Source: Bacillota bacterium
GTDB taxonomy: Bacteria; Bacillota; Clostridia; Acetivibrionales; DTU013
DNA length: 22,664 nt
NCBI GenBank assembly: GCA_023412665.1
Contig: JAEZCA010000039.1
Location: forward strand, 1 to 22,664
Reading direction: 5' to 3'
Position 1 is the first letter of the stretch, and each line of letters opens with the position of its first letter. Below, one piece after another: positions 1 to 7,829 of this stretch. Below the pieces are notes generated by a model, which saw nothing but the letters and a program-made list of their open reading frames with translations, searched no databases and was not told the origin of the DNA. The translations under genes and the position numbers were made by a program.

Positions 1-1285
1 GCACATCAGGTATTCCGTTGCCGCTTTCAGGAATGCCGGCGCTGTCATTGAACAATTTACTGTAATCTTCATAGGCCAGAAGCAGATCAGCAGCAGCCTT
101 TGCACCTGGCACTACGTAGCGCCCGTAATCCCCAGCATCATGCCAGCCGCCCGAAACATCCTTTGTGTTCTTTGTGCCGTATATGATAGCTTTCTTTGTG
201 TGGCAGGCTTTGTGTGCAAAATCGCCTGCATGCTCCTTGTGGAGATCACTTCCGCAACGCTGCATATACAGCATTTTTATGGTATCTGCAAAAATATCAC
301 CATAAACATCATCAGCAATCTCAAACTCATATGATTCACAGCTGTTTGGGGCTGTGATCTTGTATGTACCAGGCACATTTACACTGGAGAAATCGCCATA
401 GGCTACCGTCTCTCCCGCGCTTGCGGTTTGTACGGATCCGGACACATTTCCGGTATACACAGTCTTTCCGGTCTTTGCATCCACAACGTCAAACTTCGTA
501 TCCTTGCTGCTTTCACGGAAAATTGCTGTTTTCGCATCCCCTGTTCGGTACCCCACCTGGTTTATATTGATTGCAGGCCCGATATCACCGTTAGCAGAGG
601 CTTCAGCTTTAGAATCATCCAGTACGATCAGCTCCACATTATCAATAATGACTGTATGAGCCGCAAGCTCTCCATCAGGTTCATGGAAGCCCAGATTGAA
701 GCAAAACCTTGGTGCAGGATCTGATGCCTCTTCCATCGTAAAAGTAAACTCATAGTGTTTCATTTCAGCTGTTAGCTTAACATCCTCCTGCCCTGTATAC
801 GCATGATAATCTCCGCCATTTATCTGTATCCTCCAGTCCATGACCCTGTCAACACTGGACTTCATGTCGAATGCCACCTTATACACAGCATTCTGCAGCA
901 CTTGAAAGCCGTCGCAATATACCTGAACGGCATGCTTTACTGTACCTACATTTTCAACAGTTACCTCAAGCTGCCCGTCCTTCACTGCTGTAGCTCCCTG
1001 TCCTCCGGATTCCTTGTAGAGTCCCCACTTGTAATCGATTTTGTTGAAGTAGCCGCCGGGAATAAGGTTGCCCTTTTGTTCTTCCTCGGTCAGCTGTACT
1101 TCTTCAACTGGTGGAGCTTCCTCAACCGGCTTGACCTCTTCTGCAGGCTTGGCTGGTTCTACAGGCTGTTCTGCCATTTGCTGTTCTTCAGGCTGTTCCT
1201 TGACTGTTTCCTGATTTTCGCTGCTGCAGGCAGCCATTGATAATAAAAGACATACAACCAAAAACAATGAGCAAAGCTTTTTCAT
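1..1285 (-). CDS. Lipoprotein GH9 endoglucanase/cellulase with CBM4/9-like domain (partial)
   Basis: Reading leftward from ATG 1285 gives 428 residues before the window ends, so the C-terminal part is missing. Residues 1-20 form a lipoprotein signal ending in SMAAC, with Cys20 as the lipid-anchored residue. Residues 21-70 are a Glu/Pro-rich spacer with repeated VKPVEEAPPVEEV-like units. Residues 72-220 look like a CBM4/9 beta-sandwich (GGYFNKIDYKWG start, IIDNVELI end). Residues 238-325 match the Ig-like CelD_N domain (INQVGYRTGDAKTA start), and the GH9 (alpha/alpha)6 barrel begins near 330. The hallmark GGWHDAGDYGRYVVPG is at 379-394, where the two Asp of DAGD (383, 386) include the catalytic base of GH9 enzymes. 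The general-acid Glu lies beyond the edge. The expected activity is inverting hydrolysis of beta-1,4-glucan at the outer cell face. An AGGGGGAATAAG ribosome site precedes the start. The gene follows the alpha/beta hydrolase gene by 32 bases, so co-transcription is likely. The domain calls come from motifs and are strong; the exact substrate is inferred. Confidence 0.93.
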   Translation of the reverse strand, partial: MKKLCSLFLVVCLLLSMAACSSENQETVKEQPEEQQMAEQPVEPAKPAEEVKPVEEAPPVEEVQLTEEEQKGNLIPGGYFNKIDYKWGLYKESGGQGATAVKDGQLEVTVENVGTVKHAVQVYCDGFQVLQNAVYKVAFDMKSSVDRVMDWRIQINGGDYHAYTGQEDVKLTAEMKHYEFTFTMEEASDPAPRFCFNLGFHEPDGELAAHTVIIDNVELIVLDDSKAEASANGDIGPAININQVGYRTGDAKTAIFRESSKDTKFDVVDAKTGKTVYTGNVSGSVQTASAGETVAYGDFSSVNVPGTYKITAPNSCESYEFEIADDVYGDIFADTIKMLYMQRCGSDLHKEHAGDFAHKACHTKKAIIYGTKNTKDVSGGWHDAGDYGRYVVPGAKAAADLLLAYEDYSKLFNDSAGIPESGNGIPDV

Positions 1286-1317
1286 CTTATTCCCCCTGCA
1301 TATTACTTATTTTTCGG

Positions 1318-2331
1318 TTACCTGTAAAGAAATTTATTTATCGCTTCATATGATGTATCGCAGAGCAGATCTTCATGCTTGACCCCTGTCAGGGTGGTTA
1401 CTTCACAATTTTTCAGCTTGTCGGCTACCTTCATGGAAGCTTCATGGACTATCGTGGTATCATCCATGGAAGCTATGATTAGCACCGGTTCATCAATATC
1501 TCCGGCATATCTGACAGGGTCTACGTTATAACCCCATAGCAGCCCGTAAAAGATTCCTTCGAAAGATTTCCCGTACCCTTTGCGTTTTTCAAGTGTTTCT
1601 TCATTTCTGACCGTGTTATCATAATAATCCTCATAAGGAGCCAACAGGACAAGAGAGGTCAGATCTCTGTGTGCTGCAAGATAAGTGGCAGGGCCTGTTC
1701 CGATACTGTATCCCATGACCGTGATATTGGATTTATCGACAAAATCCCACTGTATTGCAGCATCATATGTATCAAGGGCCATCTCCTTCATGGAGGCTTC
1801 AGAGACATATCCGTCACTTAATCCATAGCTGGGGTAATCTGTACTAAGGAAGTTATATCCGGGAAAATATTCGGAAAGGATCCCGCTTTCATGAAATTTA
1901 TGTACTATCGCAGCCGAACATTCACCGGCACCATTAAAAAATATTATCAGCGGTGCCTTTTCATTTGACTGTTTGTATAACCATCCACCAGTATTCCCGT
2001 TCATTGAAGGGATTGACAGCTGTTCAAAGCAGTCTATTTTTTCAAGATACATTTCGCTTTGCGTGTCCCTGACATATGCGATGGGCGTGCTTTGCAAATA
2101 AAAAACAACTGAGCAGTAAACCGCAAATATTACTCCTGCAAACAGAGCTGCCATTTTAATGATTTTTCTCTTTTCTGTAATTTTGCGCTCCAGCAAAAAA
2201 AAGATGAAAAAAATCAAAGGTATGCAATAATACAGCAGCCGGGATCTTCTTTGAAATTCCACTATACACCCGACAAGCGACGCTGCAGACAATATTAACA
2301 GAATCAGGTCAGCTGTCTTTATTTTCTTCAT
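1318..2331 (-). CDS. Membrane-anchored alpha/beta hydrolase
   Basis: This 337-residue protein has three predicted N-terminal membrane segments (about 8-25, 34-47 and 60-79) followed by an alpha/beta-hydrolase domain. The catalytic residues visible are the nucleophile Ser209 in GYSIG, Asp290 or Asp291 in ASMDD, and His319 in VKHED. An oxyanion-type FFNGAGE stretch lies at 131-137. The fold matches the BAAT/acyl-CoA thioester hydrolase and dienelactone-hydrolase-like peptidase/esterase relatives. The substrate is unknown. I chose ATG 2331 because GGAGAAGAAGT sits directly before it; an upstream in-frame ATG at 2394 has no such site. The gene lies 90 bases after the serine hydrolase gene and 32 bases before the GH9 cellulase gene on the same strand. 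A role in removing ester decorations or processing sugars at the envelope is possible but is only inferred from this context. Confidence 0.87.
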   Translation of the reverse strand: MKKIKTADLILLILSAASLVGCIVEFQRRSRLLYYCIPLIFFIFFLLERKITEKRKIIKMAALFAGVIFAVYCSVVFYLQSTPIAYVRDTQSEMYLEKIDCFEQLSIPSMNGNTGGWLYKQSNEKAPLIIFFNGAGECSAAIVHKFHESGILSEYFPGYNFLSTDYPSYGLSDGYVSEASMKEMALDTYDAAIQWDFVDKSNITVMGYSIGTGPATYLAAHRDLTSLVLLAPYEDYYDNTVRNEETLEKRKGYGKSFEGIFYGLLWGYNVDPVRYAGDIDEPVLIIASMDDTTIVHEASMKVADKLKNCEVTTLTGVKHEDLLCDTSYEAINKFLYR

Positions 2332-2421
2332 ACTTCTTCTCCAATTTATTATGCAGGTGTCTACATTTCCACTCTTGAGAACGTTATGTGACATGGTGAA
2401 AACAGTACTTGTCCCTGTTTG

Positions 2422-3570
2422 CTATATCAACCCCGACCAGATAATATTCTTGACATTCAACAGGCTCTCCGGGTGCCATAGCTGTCCGTTCGTATATGGA
2501 ACCATCCATGCTGCGGTCAGCTTCTCCCTTGGATCCACAGCAACACACAGGTATCCCCAGCCTTCATGGAAAAAGAAATCAGGACTTGTAATAATGGCAT
2601 CTCCTCTTCGCAGGTCCGGTCCCATGCCATATAGCCTGTTCTTATTATTGGCGCCCCAGCAGTAGTCGGGAACATTAAACAGATACTGGGTGCGCATTTT
2701 TTCAATAGCCATTTTCCCCAATATACGGACATTTCCAAGGCGGCCTCCATTGCAAAGCATTCTTGCAAATCTGGATAAGTCCATAGTTGTTGAATGCAGC
2801 CCTCCCGCTGTTTGTGGCACCTCGCTCCAAATGCTGCCCTGTTCCGGTACACCGTCGATCATATCGGAGACCTTTTTCTCATCCTCCTCAAACTGGATCA
2901 GGTGTCGTTTTCCAAGCTCGGGGCCGGGAGTGAAGCTGCTGTCGTTCATACCAAGGGGTTCCAATATGTTTTTTGTGATATACTCATGCGCATTCACTCC
3001 GGTTACATTCTGGATCAAAGCACCAAGTAGCACAGTACCAAATGAACAGTAAATCCACTGTTCTCCGGGTTTGCAGGATACTCCAGCCTTCAGCCCCGCT
3101 TCGATCCAATCGTCACCCTTCTTGCATTTATCTATGTAAGCAAACGGATCAGTCTCCTCATCAGAGCCGAATGGAAGGCCTGAGGAATGTGACAGCACCT
3201 GGGCTATCGTTATATCCTTAAAAGGTTCCTTATCCATCTGCTTGATATATTGAGACATTTTCTCATCCGGGCGGATAAGTCCATCCTCCACAAGCTTGAA
3301 TATGGCCACAGCGGTTATCAGTTTTGTTACTGAGGCTATACGCATAACAGAATCAGGCTTCATCAAGCCTCCCTGTTCTCTTTTATAGCTGCTGTAGCCC
3401 AATGCGTTATTGGCTATGACCTTGTCGTCTTTGGTTATACAATAGCCTGCTCCAATCAGCCGCTTATCCTCGATCATTTTCCACAGATGGAAATTCAACG
3501 TATCAACCCTGCTGCTGTCATATCCGACCAGTTCAGGTGTTTCGTCAACAGGACCCCTTTGCAATATCAT
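2422..3570 (-). CDS. Serine hydrolase of the beta-lactamase (class C / esterase EstB) family
   Basis: This 382-residue protein has no signal peptide, so it is probably cytoplasmic. The SxxK motif is Ser80-Val-Thr-Lys83, within MRIASVTKLITAVAIFK. The second motif is Tyr174-Cys-Ser176, where most relatives have YxN, so the Asn is replaced by Ser. A candidate third motif is His335-Glu-Gly337 in the place of KTG/HxG. Other family marks are LSHSSGLP (127-133) and TAGGLHSTTMDLSRFARML (255-272). Such proteins are usually esterases, peptidases or transpeptidase relatives rather than antibiotic-degrading beta-lactamases. The start ATG 3570 follows GGAGAGGGTCAAA. It is the first gene of a likely three-gene leftward transcript with the alpha/beta hydrolase and GH9 genes. 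The family call is firm; the substrate is not known. Confidence 0.88.
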   Translation of the reverse strand: MILQRGPVDETPELVGYDSSRVDTLNFHLWKMIEDKRLIGAGYCITKDDKVIANNALGYSSYKREQGGLMKPDSVMRIASVTKLITAVAIFKLVEDGLIRPDEKMSQYIKQMDKEPFKDITIAQVLSHSSGLPFGSDEETDPFAYIDKCKKGDDWIEAGLKAGVSCKPGEQWIYCSFGTVLLGALIQNVTGVNAHEYITKNILEPLGMNDSSFTPGPELGKRHLIQFEEDEKKVSDMIDGVPEQGSIWSEVPQTAGGLHSTTMDLSRFARMLCNGGRLGNVRILGKMAIEKMRTQYLFNVPDYCWGANNKNRLYGMGPDLRRGDAIITSPDFFFHEGWGYLCVAVDPREKLTAAWMVPYTNGQLWHPESLLNVKNIIWSGLI

Positions 3571-3626
3571 TTTGACCCTCTCCTTCTCTGTAAAGACCTA
3601 CTTGTACGTTCAGTTACTTTTATTCG

Positions 3627-3655
3627 AATATACATTAATTAGAAAACTTTTGCAA
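3627..3655 (-). promoter_or_regulatory. Candidate sigma-A promoter of the serine hydrolase-hydrolase-GH9 cluster
   Basis: Reading leftward, TTGCAA (3655-3650) and TATATT (3632-3627) are separated by exactly 17 bases. This lies about 57 bases upstream of the serine hydrolase start. The call rests on consensus match only. Confidence 0.5.
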
Positions 3656-3746
3656 ATAAAAAAAATAAAGCAGACAGCAAATTTTTTACACCTGCTATCC
3701 GCCTTGTTATTCACTATCATACATCCGTATTTACCGGTAGATTCCG

Positions 3747-4973
3747 TTATTTGTTGAGTCTATCTCCATAATGCTCCAATACGAAATCCAGATCCTTGTC
3801 GCCTCTTCCCGAACAATTGACCAGGATAGATCCGGTTCCAAGCTCTTTTGCCAGCTTCATAGCGTATGCAACAGCATGAGCGCTTTCCAATGCAGGGATA
3901 ATACCCTCCATCCTCGATAATGTAAAGAACGCATCGATTGCTTCTTCATCGCTTGCTGCTACATATGTCACTCTGCCCAGATCCCTCAGATATGCATGCT
4001 CAGGTCCCACTGACGGATAATCGAGTCCGCTGGCTATTGAATATACAGGATCCGGTTCCCCATTATCATCCTGCAGCATGATGGAGTTGAAGCCATGCAT
4101 TACGCCTTCTGTGCCGTATGTCAGGCTTGCGGCATGCTCTCCTTTTTTGGTGCCGATCCCGAGAGGTTCGACTCCGTATATCTTTACAGGGTCGTTCAAA
4201 AACGGAGTCATAATACCTGCCGCATTTGATCCTCCTCCAACACATGCTACGACAGCATCCGGAAGGTTGCCTGTCATTTCCATGAACTGCTCTCTCGCTT
4301 CTATGCCGACAACTGTCTGAAAATCTCTAACCATAAGCGGGAAAGGATGAGGTCCTACGACAGAACCTATGCAGTACATTGCATCATCATATTCAGTCAT
4401 ATATGCTTCAAATGCCGCATCAACAGCTTCCTTCAGAGTTCTCAGTCCGTGTGATACAGGAACGACCCTGGCTCCCAGCAGCTTCATCCTGGCGACATTT
4501 GGCGCCTGCTTTGCTATGTCAACCTCACCCATGTAAATATCGCATTCCATTCCAAAAAATGCGGCTGCTGTTGCCAACGCAACACCATGTTGGCCTGCGC
4601 CGGTCTCAGCAATTATTTTTTTCTTACCCAGATACTTTGCCAGAAGCGCCTCTCCCATACAGTGATTGAGCTTATGGGCACCGGTGTGGTTCAGATCCTC
4701 TCTCTTCAGATATATCTGGCAGTTCCCCAATGAATTGGACAGCCTTTCGCAATGGTATGTGGGTGTAGGACGGCCCTGGAATTCCTTACGGATTCTCCTG
4801 AGCTCGCTGATAAACTTTGAACTCTGGCATATGGTCTGATATCCTGTATTTATTCTCTCAAACTCCGAAACCAGCTGCGGCGGTATATATGCTCCTCCAT
4901 AGGTGCCAAAATAACCATCCTTGGTAGGGGTCTGCTTCCTATATAACGCAAAGTCAACATTAGGGTTCAACAT
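3747..4973 (-). CDS. trpB: Tryptophan synthase beta chain, without an adjacent trpA
   Basis: This 408-residue PLP enzyme joins indole to L-serine to give L-tryptophan in the cytoplasm. The N-terminus GYFGTYGGAYIPPQL (20-34) is characteristic. The PLP lysine is Lys101 in HTGAHKLNH, where the usual form is HTGAHKINN. The ETGAGQHG loop (123-130) carries the catalytic glutamate and the PLP-phosphate loop is GGGSN (246-250). GSVVGPHPFP (203-212) and SGRGDKD near the end are also standard. No trpA, trpC or trpD lies beside it, so it may serve indole salvage or be a second beta-chain copy. The start ATG 4973 follows AAGGAGAATTATT. It is preceded by a Trp-type T-box leader at 5197-5529, which fits control by uncharged tRNA-Trp. 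The enzyme call is very secure; the indole-salvage role is inferred from the missing partner. Confidence 0.96.
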   Translation of the reverse strand: MLNPNVDFALYRKQTPTKDGYFGTYGGAYIPPQLVSEFERINTGYQTICQSSKFISELRRIRKEFQGRPTPTYHCERLSNSLGNCQIYLKREDLNHTGAHKLNHCMGEALLAKYLGKKKIIAETGAGQHGVALATAAAFFGMECDIYMGEVDIAKQAPNVARMKLLGARVVPVSHGLRTLKEAVDAAFEAYMTEYDDAMYCIGSVVGPHPFPLMVRDFQTVVGIEAREQFMEMTGNLPDAVVACVGGGSNAAGIMTPFLNDPVKIYGVEPLGIGTKKGEHAASLTYGTEGVMHGFNSIMLQDDNGEPDPVYSIASGLDYPSVGPEHAYLRDLGRVTYVAASDEEAIDAFFTLSRMEGIIPALESAHAVAYAMKLAKELGTGSILVNCSGRGDKDLDFVLEHYGDRLNK

Positions 4974-5196
4974 AATAATTCTCCTTTACATAATTATTTT
5001 TGATTTCAGATGATTCATTTAAGGATTTCAATAATCCATTTTTGTCATTGAGATTTTTTGAACTTCAGAAACTGATACAAGACCTGATAATAGTCGGATT
5101 CGCCATCGAAATACGTGAATTTCACATTTCATGCCCTCATCTCATCTCCCTTTTTCTATTCTCATCTCATCTCATTTAATTGGCCTTCTGCCAAAT
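4974..5196 (-). other. Long leader between T-box terminator and trpB
   Basis: About 220 bases separate the T-box terminator from the trpB start. Near 5131-5175 there are short ATCTC/GAGAT runs in tandem (CATCTCATCTC twice or more). I see no open reading frame with a ribosome site and no second terminator. The stretch is otherwise AT-rich and featureless apart from the trpB ribosome site. Confidence 0.5.
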
Positions 5197-5230
5197 AAAA
5201 AACTCCTGCCCCTAAACCAAGGGGCAAGAG
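5197..5230 (-). terminator. Rho-independent terminator of the T-box leader
   Basis: A 10-base stem CTCTTGCCCC / GGGGCAGGAG with an 8-base loop is followed by TTTTTTAT on the leftward strand. It directly follows the T-box sequence and is the conditional terminator of the trpB leader. Confidence 0.9.
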
Positions 5231-5493
5231 TATAATTCCTGCGGTACCACCCAAATGATGCTGCTGTCTCAATACAGCCCGCATCTGCTCGTTCCGCGCT
5301 CATTCCCGCGCGCTTCCTTTATAACGGGCGAAGTTCCCGTCAGATACTACTTACTAGGCTTATGTGCCAGCTTTCGGTCTGCCCTCACAAGTCCATTCGA
5401 TTCGTCCCCGCCTGCCGCAATCGCACCAGCTGCGGCTCTCTTCGAGGTGGTCGACGAATTTACTATTCCTGCTCATCAGTGTGGTTTATTGAT
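5197..5493 (-). ncRNA. T-box riboswitch leader, tryptophan specifier UGG
   Basis: Reading leftward, the transcript contains GAGAGCCGCAGCTGGTG (the AG-bulge region of stem I, around 5440-5424) and a candidate specifier loop GAATGGAC with UGG at 5395-5393. It then has the T-box sequence TGGGTGGTACCGCAGG at about 5253-5238. A terminator hairpin follows, CTCTTGCCCC/GGGGCAGGAG (5230-5203), with a T-run. Uncharged tRNA-Trp binding at the specifier and T-box would favour the antiterminator and switch on trpB. The specifier and the gene product agree, which makes each call support the other. The 5' end is set from the predicted promoter. Confidence 0.93.
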
Positions 5494-5499
5494 AAATCT

Positions 5500-5529
5500 A
5501 CTATAAGCTAAAAATCACACATCTGTCAA
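5500..5529 (-). promoter_or_regulatory. Promoter of the T-box-trpB transcript
   Basis: Reading leftward, a perfect TTGACA (5529-5524) and TATAGT (5505-5500) are 18 bases apart. The predicted transcript starts near 5493, just before the first T-box stem. Confidence 0.72.
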
Positions 5530-5539
5530 GAGTTTTTTA

Positions 5540-5557
5540 GGCACCCTGCACCTGGCC
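5540..5557. repeat. REP-like element, degenerate copy
   Basis: GGCACCCTGCACCTGGCC is a degenerate version of the GGTGCCTGGCACC core seen elsewhere in this window. It sits just upstream of the trpB leader promoter. Confidence 0.45.
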
Positions 5558-5629
5558 TATGTCCCCTCACCAAACTGAACAGTATCAAGGATCTCCTTTT
5601 GCTTTTATTGGCATACAGAGCAGTTGCCG

Positions 5630-5693
5630 GGCACCTTCATTGATCAGCGGAGACTTAGCATCAAACTAAAGGTGTCGGCACCTTTATTGATCA
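5630..5693. repeat. Duplicated REP-like element at the 3' end of the GH31 gene
   Basis: GGCACCTTCATTGATCA (5630-5646) and GGCACCTTTATTGATCA (5677-5693) are 16/17 identical and 30 bases apart. The second copy is preceded by GGTGTC, making GGTGTCGGCACC, and contains the stop codon and last two codons of the GH31 gene. This looks like a local duplication of a repeat that overlaps a coding end. Confidence 0.75.
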
Positions 5694-7657
5694 AAAGCCG
5701 AAAGAACCTCAGCATCTTTTTTTACATAAGCAATGAACTGTTCCAGCTCCACGTGGGCATTTACAAACCTTCCACCCTCATATTCCTGTCTGTCGTTTAC
5801 ATCGATCCAGGTTCCCGCCGGCAGGTACACCTTGCGGTCAGTCTGACCCTGAGTGACGATGGGGGCAAAGAGAATGTCGCTGCCGAACATGTATTGATCT
5901 CCCAGAGTATAGCAAACTTCATCCTCCGAATACTCATAGAACATCGGACGCATCAACGGAGCCCCCGTCTCGCTGGCAACATCCATATACTTGTGGATAT
6001 ATGGACGCAGCCTCTCTCTCAGGTCGATCAAATCCTTCAATATGGGATATGCCCTTTCTCCAAAGCTCCATATCTCGTTGTCCCCTCCGCTTGGCTGCTT
6101 AATCCCGGGATTTCGCTCCGGCTGATTTTTGGTTCGTATCCTGTCCCCATGCAGCCTCATGACCGGACAGAATACACCAAACTGGAACCACCGCACGATC
6201 AGCTCCCGGAAGTAATCACTTTCTGTATCACCGCACCAGAAACCGCCTATATCACTGTTCCACCATGGTATCCCGCACATGGCCATATTCAGCCCGGTCT
6301 TGACACTCATCCTGAGAGCTTCGAAGGTGGAAAGTATATCTCCGGACCATACCAACGCACCAAATTTCTGGCTCCCGATCCAGGCAGACCTCGTCAGCGA
6401 TATGATTTCGCTCTCACCGACGCTTTTCAGTCCTTCGTAGAAAAGCTTCGTATAGTAATAAGGATAAAGCAGTGCAACTTCTTCTCCATTGCCCAGATAC
6501 AAGCGTAGATTATCGTATTGATTCGGCACGAAATCGGGTTCCGCCTGATCCAGCCAGTAGGCTTTTAGTCCGTTTTTGTAATAATTTTCGTGGACTCTGG
6601 ACCAGACATACTCTCTGGTTTCGGGATTCATAGGATCAAAGTATGTCTGGAGGCCATGGAAATCGAATATTCCGTACTGGCCTCTTTCTGTCCTTACAAG
6701 CATATTTCGTTCGTCCATATGAGCAAAGTTTTCGCTTTTGGGATTTATGGTGGGCCATACCGATGCGATCACCCTGATCCCCATCTCGTCCAGTTCCTCA
6801 CACATTTTCTTCGGATCAGGCCAATACCTGGGATCCAGCTTAAGGTCTCCCTGTTCTGTCCAATGGAAAAAATCAATAATTATGACCGACATCGGTATCC
6901 CGCGTTTCTTATACTCTCTTGCCACCTCAAGCAGCTCATCCTGGGACTCATATCTCAATTTGCACTGCCAGAAGCCAGAAGCCCATGCCGGGTATTTCGG
7001 CGCATGACCTGTGAGATCGGCATACTTTGACATCACCTCTGCCGGACTATCCCCTGCAATAACGACATAATCCACCTGCTTCGTGGAGTTTGCCTCCCAC
7101 AGCGTGTGATTTGCGGTCAGATCACAACGTCCGACGGATGGATTGTTCCAAAGGAATCCGTAGCCTCTGGAGGAATATACGAAGGGTATCGAGGTCTTTG
7201 TGTTTTTATGTAAAAGCTGGCTTGTGGCGCCTTTCAGGTCAAAGCAGTCATTCTGCTCCTGCCCCATGCCGTAGAAATGTTCCTTCTCATTTGGCTCAAA
7301 TATCACCGTTGCTCTATGATTATCGGCACCCCGTGACAGATACTCCCTGTATCTGCTGTTGAACGCCATTTCCGAGCGTTCTGTGATGATTTCCTTTCCG
7401 TTTTTATAATAGACGACCTTCCCACTTCTATATATTTCAGCTGATATTTTACCATTAACTATAGTTGCCTTTTCAGCATCTGTTTGTATGCTGCACTCAG
7501 TTTCAGGCTGTTCAAGAAGGTTCCAGTTTTCATTCGTAATTTCGGAGTTGGGAGTCGATCTAAAACGCAGGCTGTCTTTCCCCCAGGGTACAATTACAGC
7601 TGTTTCATCCCTTTTTTGAAATATGACGCTATTTCTCTTTACACTTATAACACCCAT
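5684..7657 (-). CDS. GH31 family glycosidase (alpha-xylosidase or alpha-glucosidase type)
   Basis: This 657-residue protein has an N-terminal beta-sandwich (about 1-220) and a (beta/alpha)8 barrel starting near YPAWASGFWQ (222-231). C-terminal beta domains follow from about 575. The retaining-mechanism nucleophile is Asp370 in KAYWLDQAEPD, and the acid/base is Asp440 in VWSGDI. Further GH31 marks are IIIDFFHWTEQGD (259-271), GIPWWNSDIGGF (462-473) and RWFQFGVFCPVMRLHG (489-504). The form of the nucleophile loop, LDQAEPD rather than the DMNE of many alpha-glucosidases, favours an alpha-xylosidase-like activity, but this is an inference. There is no signal peptide, so it should act inside the cell on imported oligosaccharides such as xyloglucan pieces. 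ATG 7657 follows AAGGAGG. The gene ends inside a repeat element. It is divergent from an ABC exporter pair. Confidence 0.92.
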   Translation of the reverse strand: MGVISVKRNSVIFQKRDETAVIVPWGKDSLRFRSTPNSEITNENWNLLEQPETECSIQTDAEKATIVNGKISAEIYRSGKVVYYKNGKEIITERSEMAFNSRYREYLSRGADNHRATVIFEPNEKEHFYGMGQEQNDCFDLKGATSQLLHKNTKTSIPFVYSSRGYGFLWNNPSVGRCDLTANHTLWEANSTKQVDYVVIAGDSPAEVMSKYADLTGHAPKYPAWASGFWQCKLRYESQDELLEVAREYKKRGIPMSVIIIDFFHWTEQGDLKLDPRYWPDPKKMCEELDEMGIRVIASVWPTINPKSENFAHMDERNMLVRTERGQYGIFDFHGLQTYFDPMNPETREYVWSRVHENYYKNGLKAYWLDQAEPDFVPNQYDNLRLYLGNGEEVALLYPYYYTKLFYEGLKSVGESEIISLTRSAWIGSQKFGALVWSGDILSTFEALRMSVKTGLNMAMCGIPWWNSDIGGFWCGDTESDYFRELIVRWFQFGVFCPVMRLHGDRIRTKNQPERNPGIKQPSGGDNEIWSFGERAYPILKDLIDLRERLRPYIHKYMDVASETGAPLMRPMFYEYSEDEVCYTLGDQYMFGSDILFAPIVTQGQTDRKVYLPAGTWIDVNDRQEYEGGRFVNAHVELEQFIAYVKKDAEVLSAFDQ

Positions 7658-7674
7658 GTCTTCCTCCTTTTTAA

Positions 7675-7687
7675 GGTGCCTGGCACC
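7675..7687. repeat. REP-like element in the GH31 5' leader
   Basis: GGTGCCTGGCACC is a near-perfect palindrome about 17 bases upstream of the GH31 start, between the predicted transcript start and the ribosome site. On the leftward strand it is preceded by GGAACGGTGAAT, a 12-mer that also occurs near 20071. Confidence 0.75.
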
Positions 7688-7706
7688 GATTCACCGTTCC
7701 ATCTAC

Positions 7707-7712
7707 ATTATA
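7707..7712 (-). promoter_or_regulatory. Candidate -10 box for the GH31 gene
   Basis: Reading leftward, GCGTTATAATGTAG holds a perfect TATAAT. I see no good -35 at 16-18 bases, so the promoter may need an activator. The gene start is about 50 bases downstream. Confidence 0.4.
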
Positions 7713-7727
7713 ACGCATTATTAAAAT

Positions 7728-7754
7728 AAAAATTTTCAATTGTAGAAAATTTTT
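7728..7754. promoter_or_regulatory. Palindromic operator candidate between GH31 and ABC genes
   Basis: AAAAATTTTC (7728-7737) and GAAAATTTTT (7745-7754) form a perfect 10-base inverted repeat around AATTGTA. It lies between two divergent genes, next to the GH31 -10 box. Its A/T richness makes chance symmetry more likely than for the wrbA palindrome. Confidence 0.35.
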
Positions 7755-7829
7755 CAAACCCTCCACTATAACACCGGCTTTTTCTTCAGTGCTATTCTTA
7801 TTGTACAGAAAATAAACGGAGGTAAACAC

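Noticed and set aside
2331..2394. Longer N-terminus for the alpha/beta hydrolase from ATG 2394
   Set aside because: The extra residues (MSHNVLKSGNVDTC...) are not a signal or domain, and the good ribosome site is directly before ATG 2331.
3661..3746. Terminator after trpB built from GCTGTCTGC near 3671-3680
   Set aside because: Only one arm is present; the similar arm in the 10437-10486 terminator is elsewhere. No hairpin forms here.
5624..6508. Long rightward open frame of 294 codons antisense to the GH31 gene
   Set aside because: The opposite strand encodes a clear GH31 protein with both catalytic residues, so this is its shadow.
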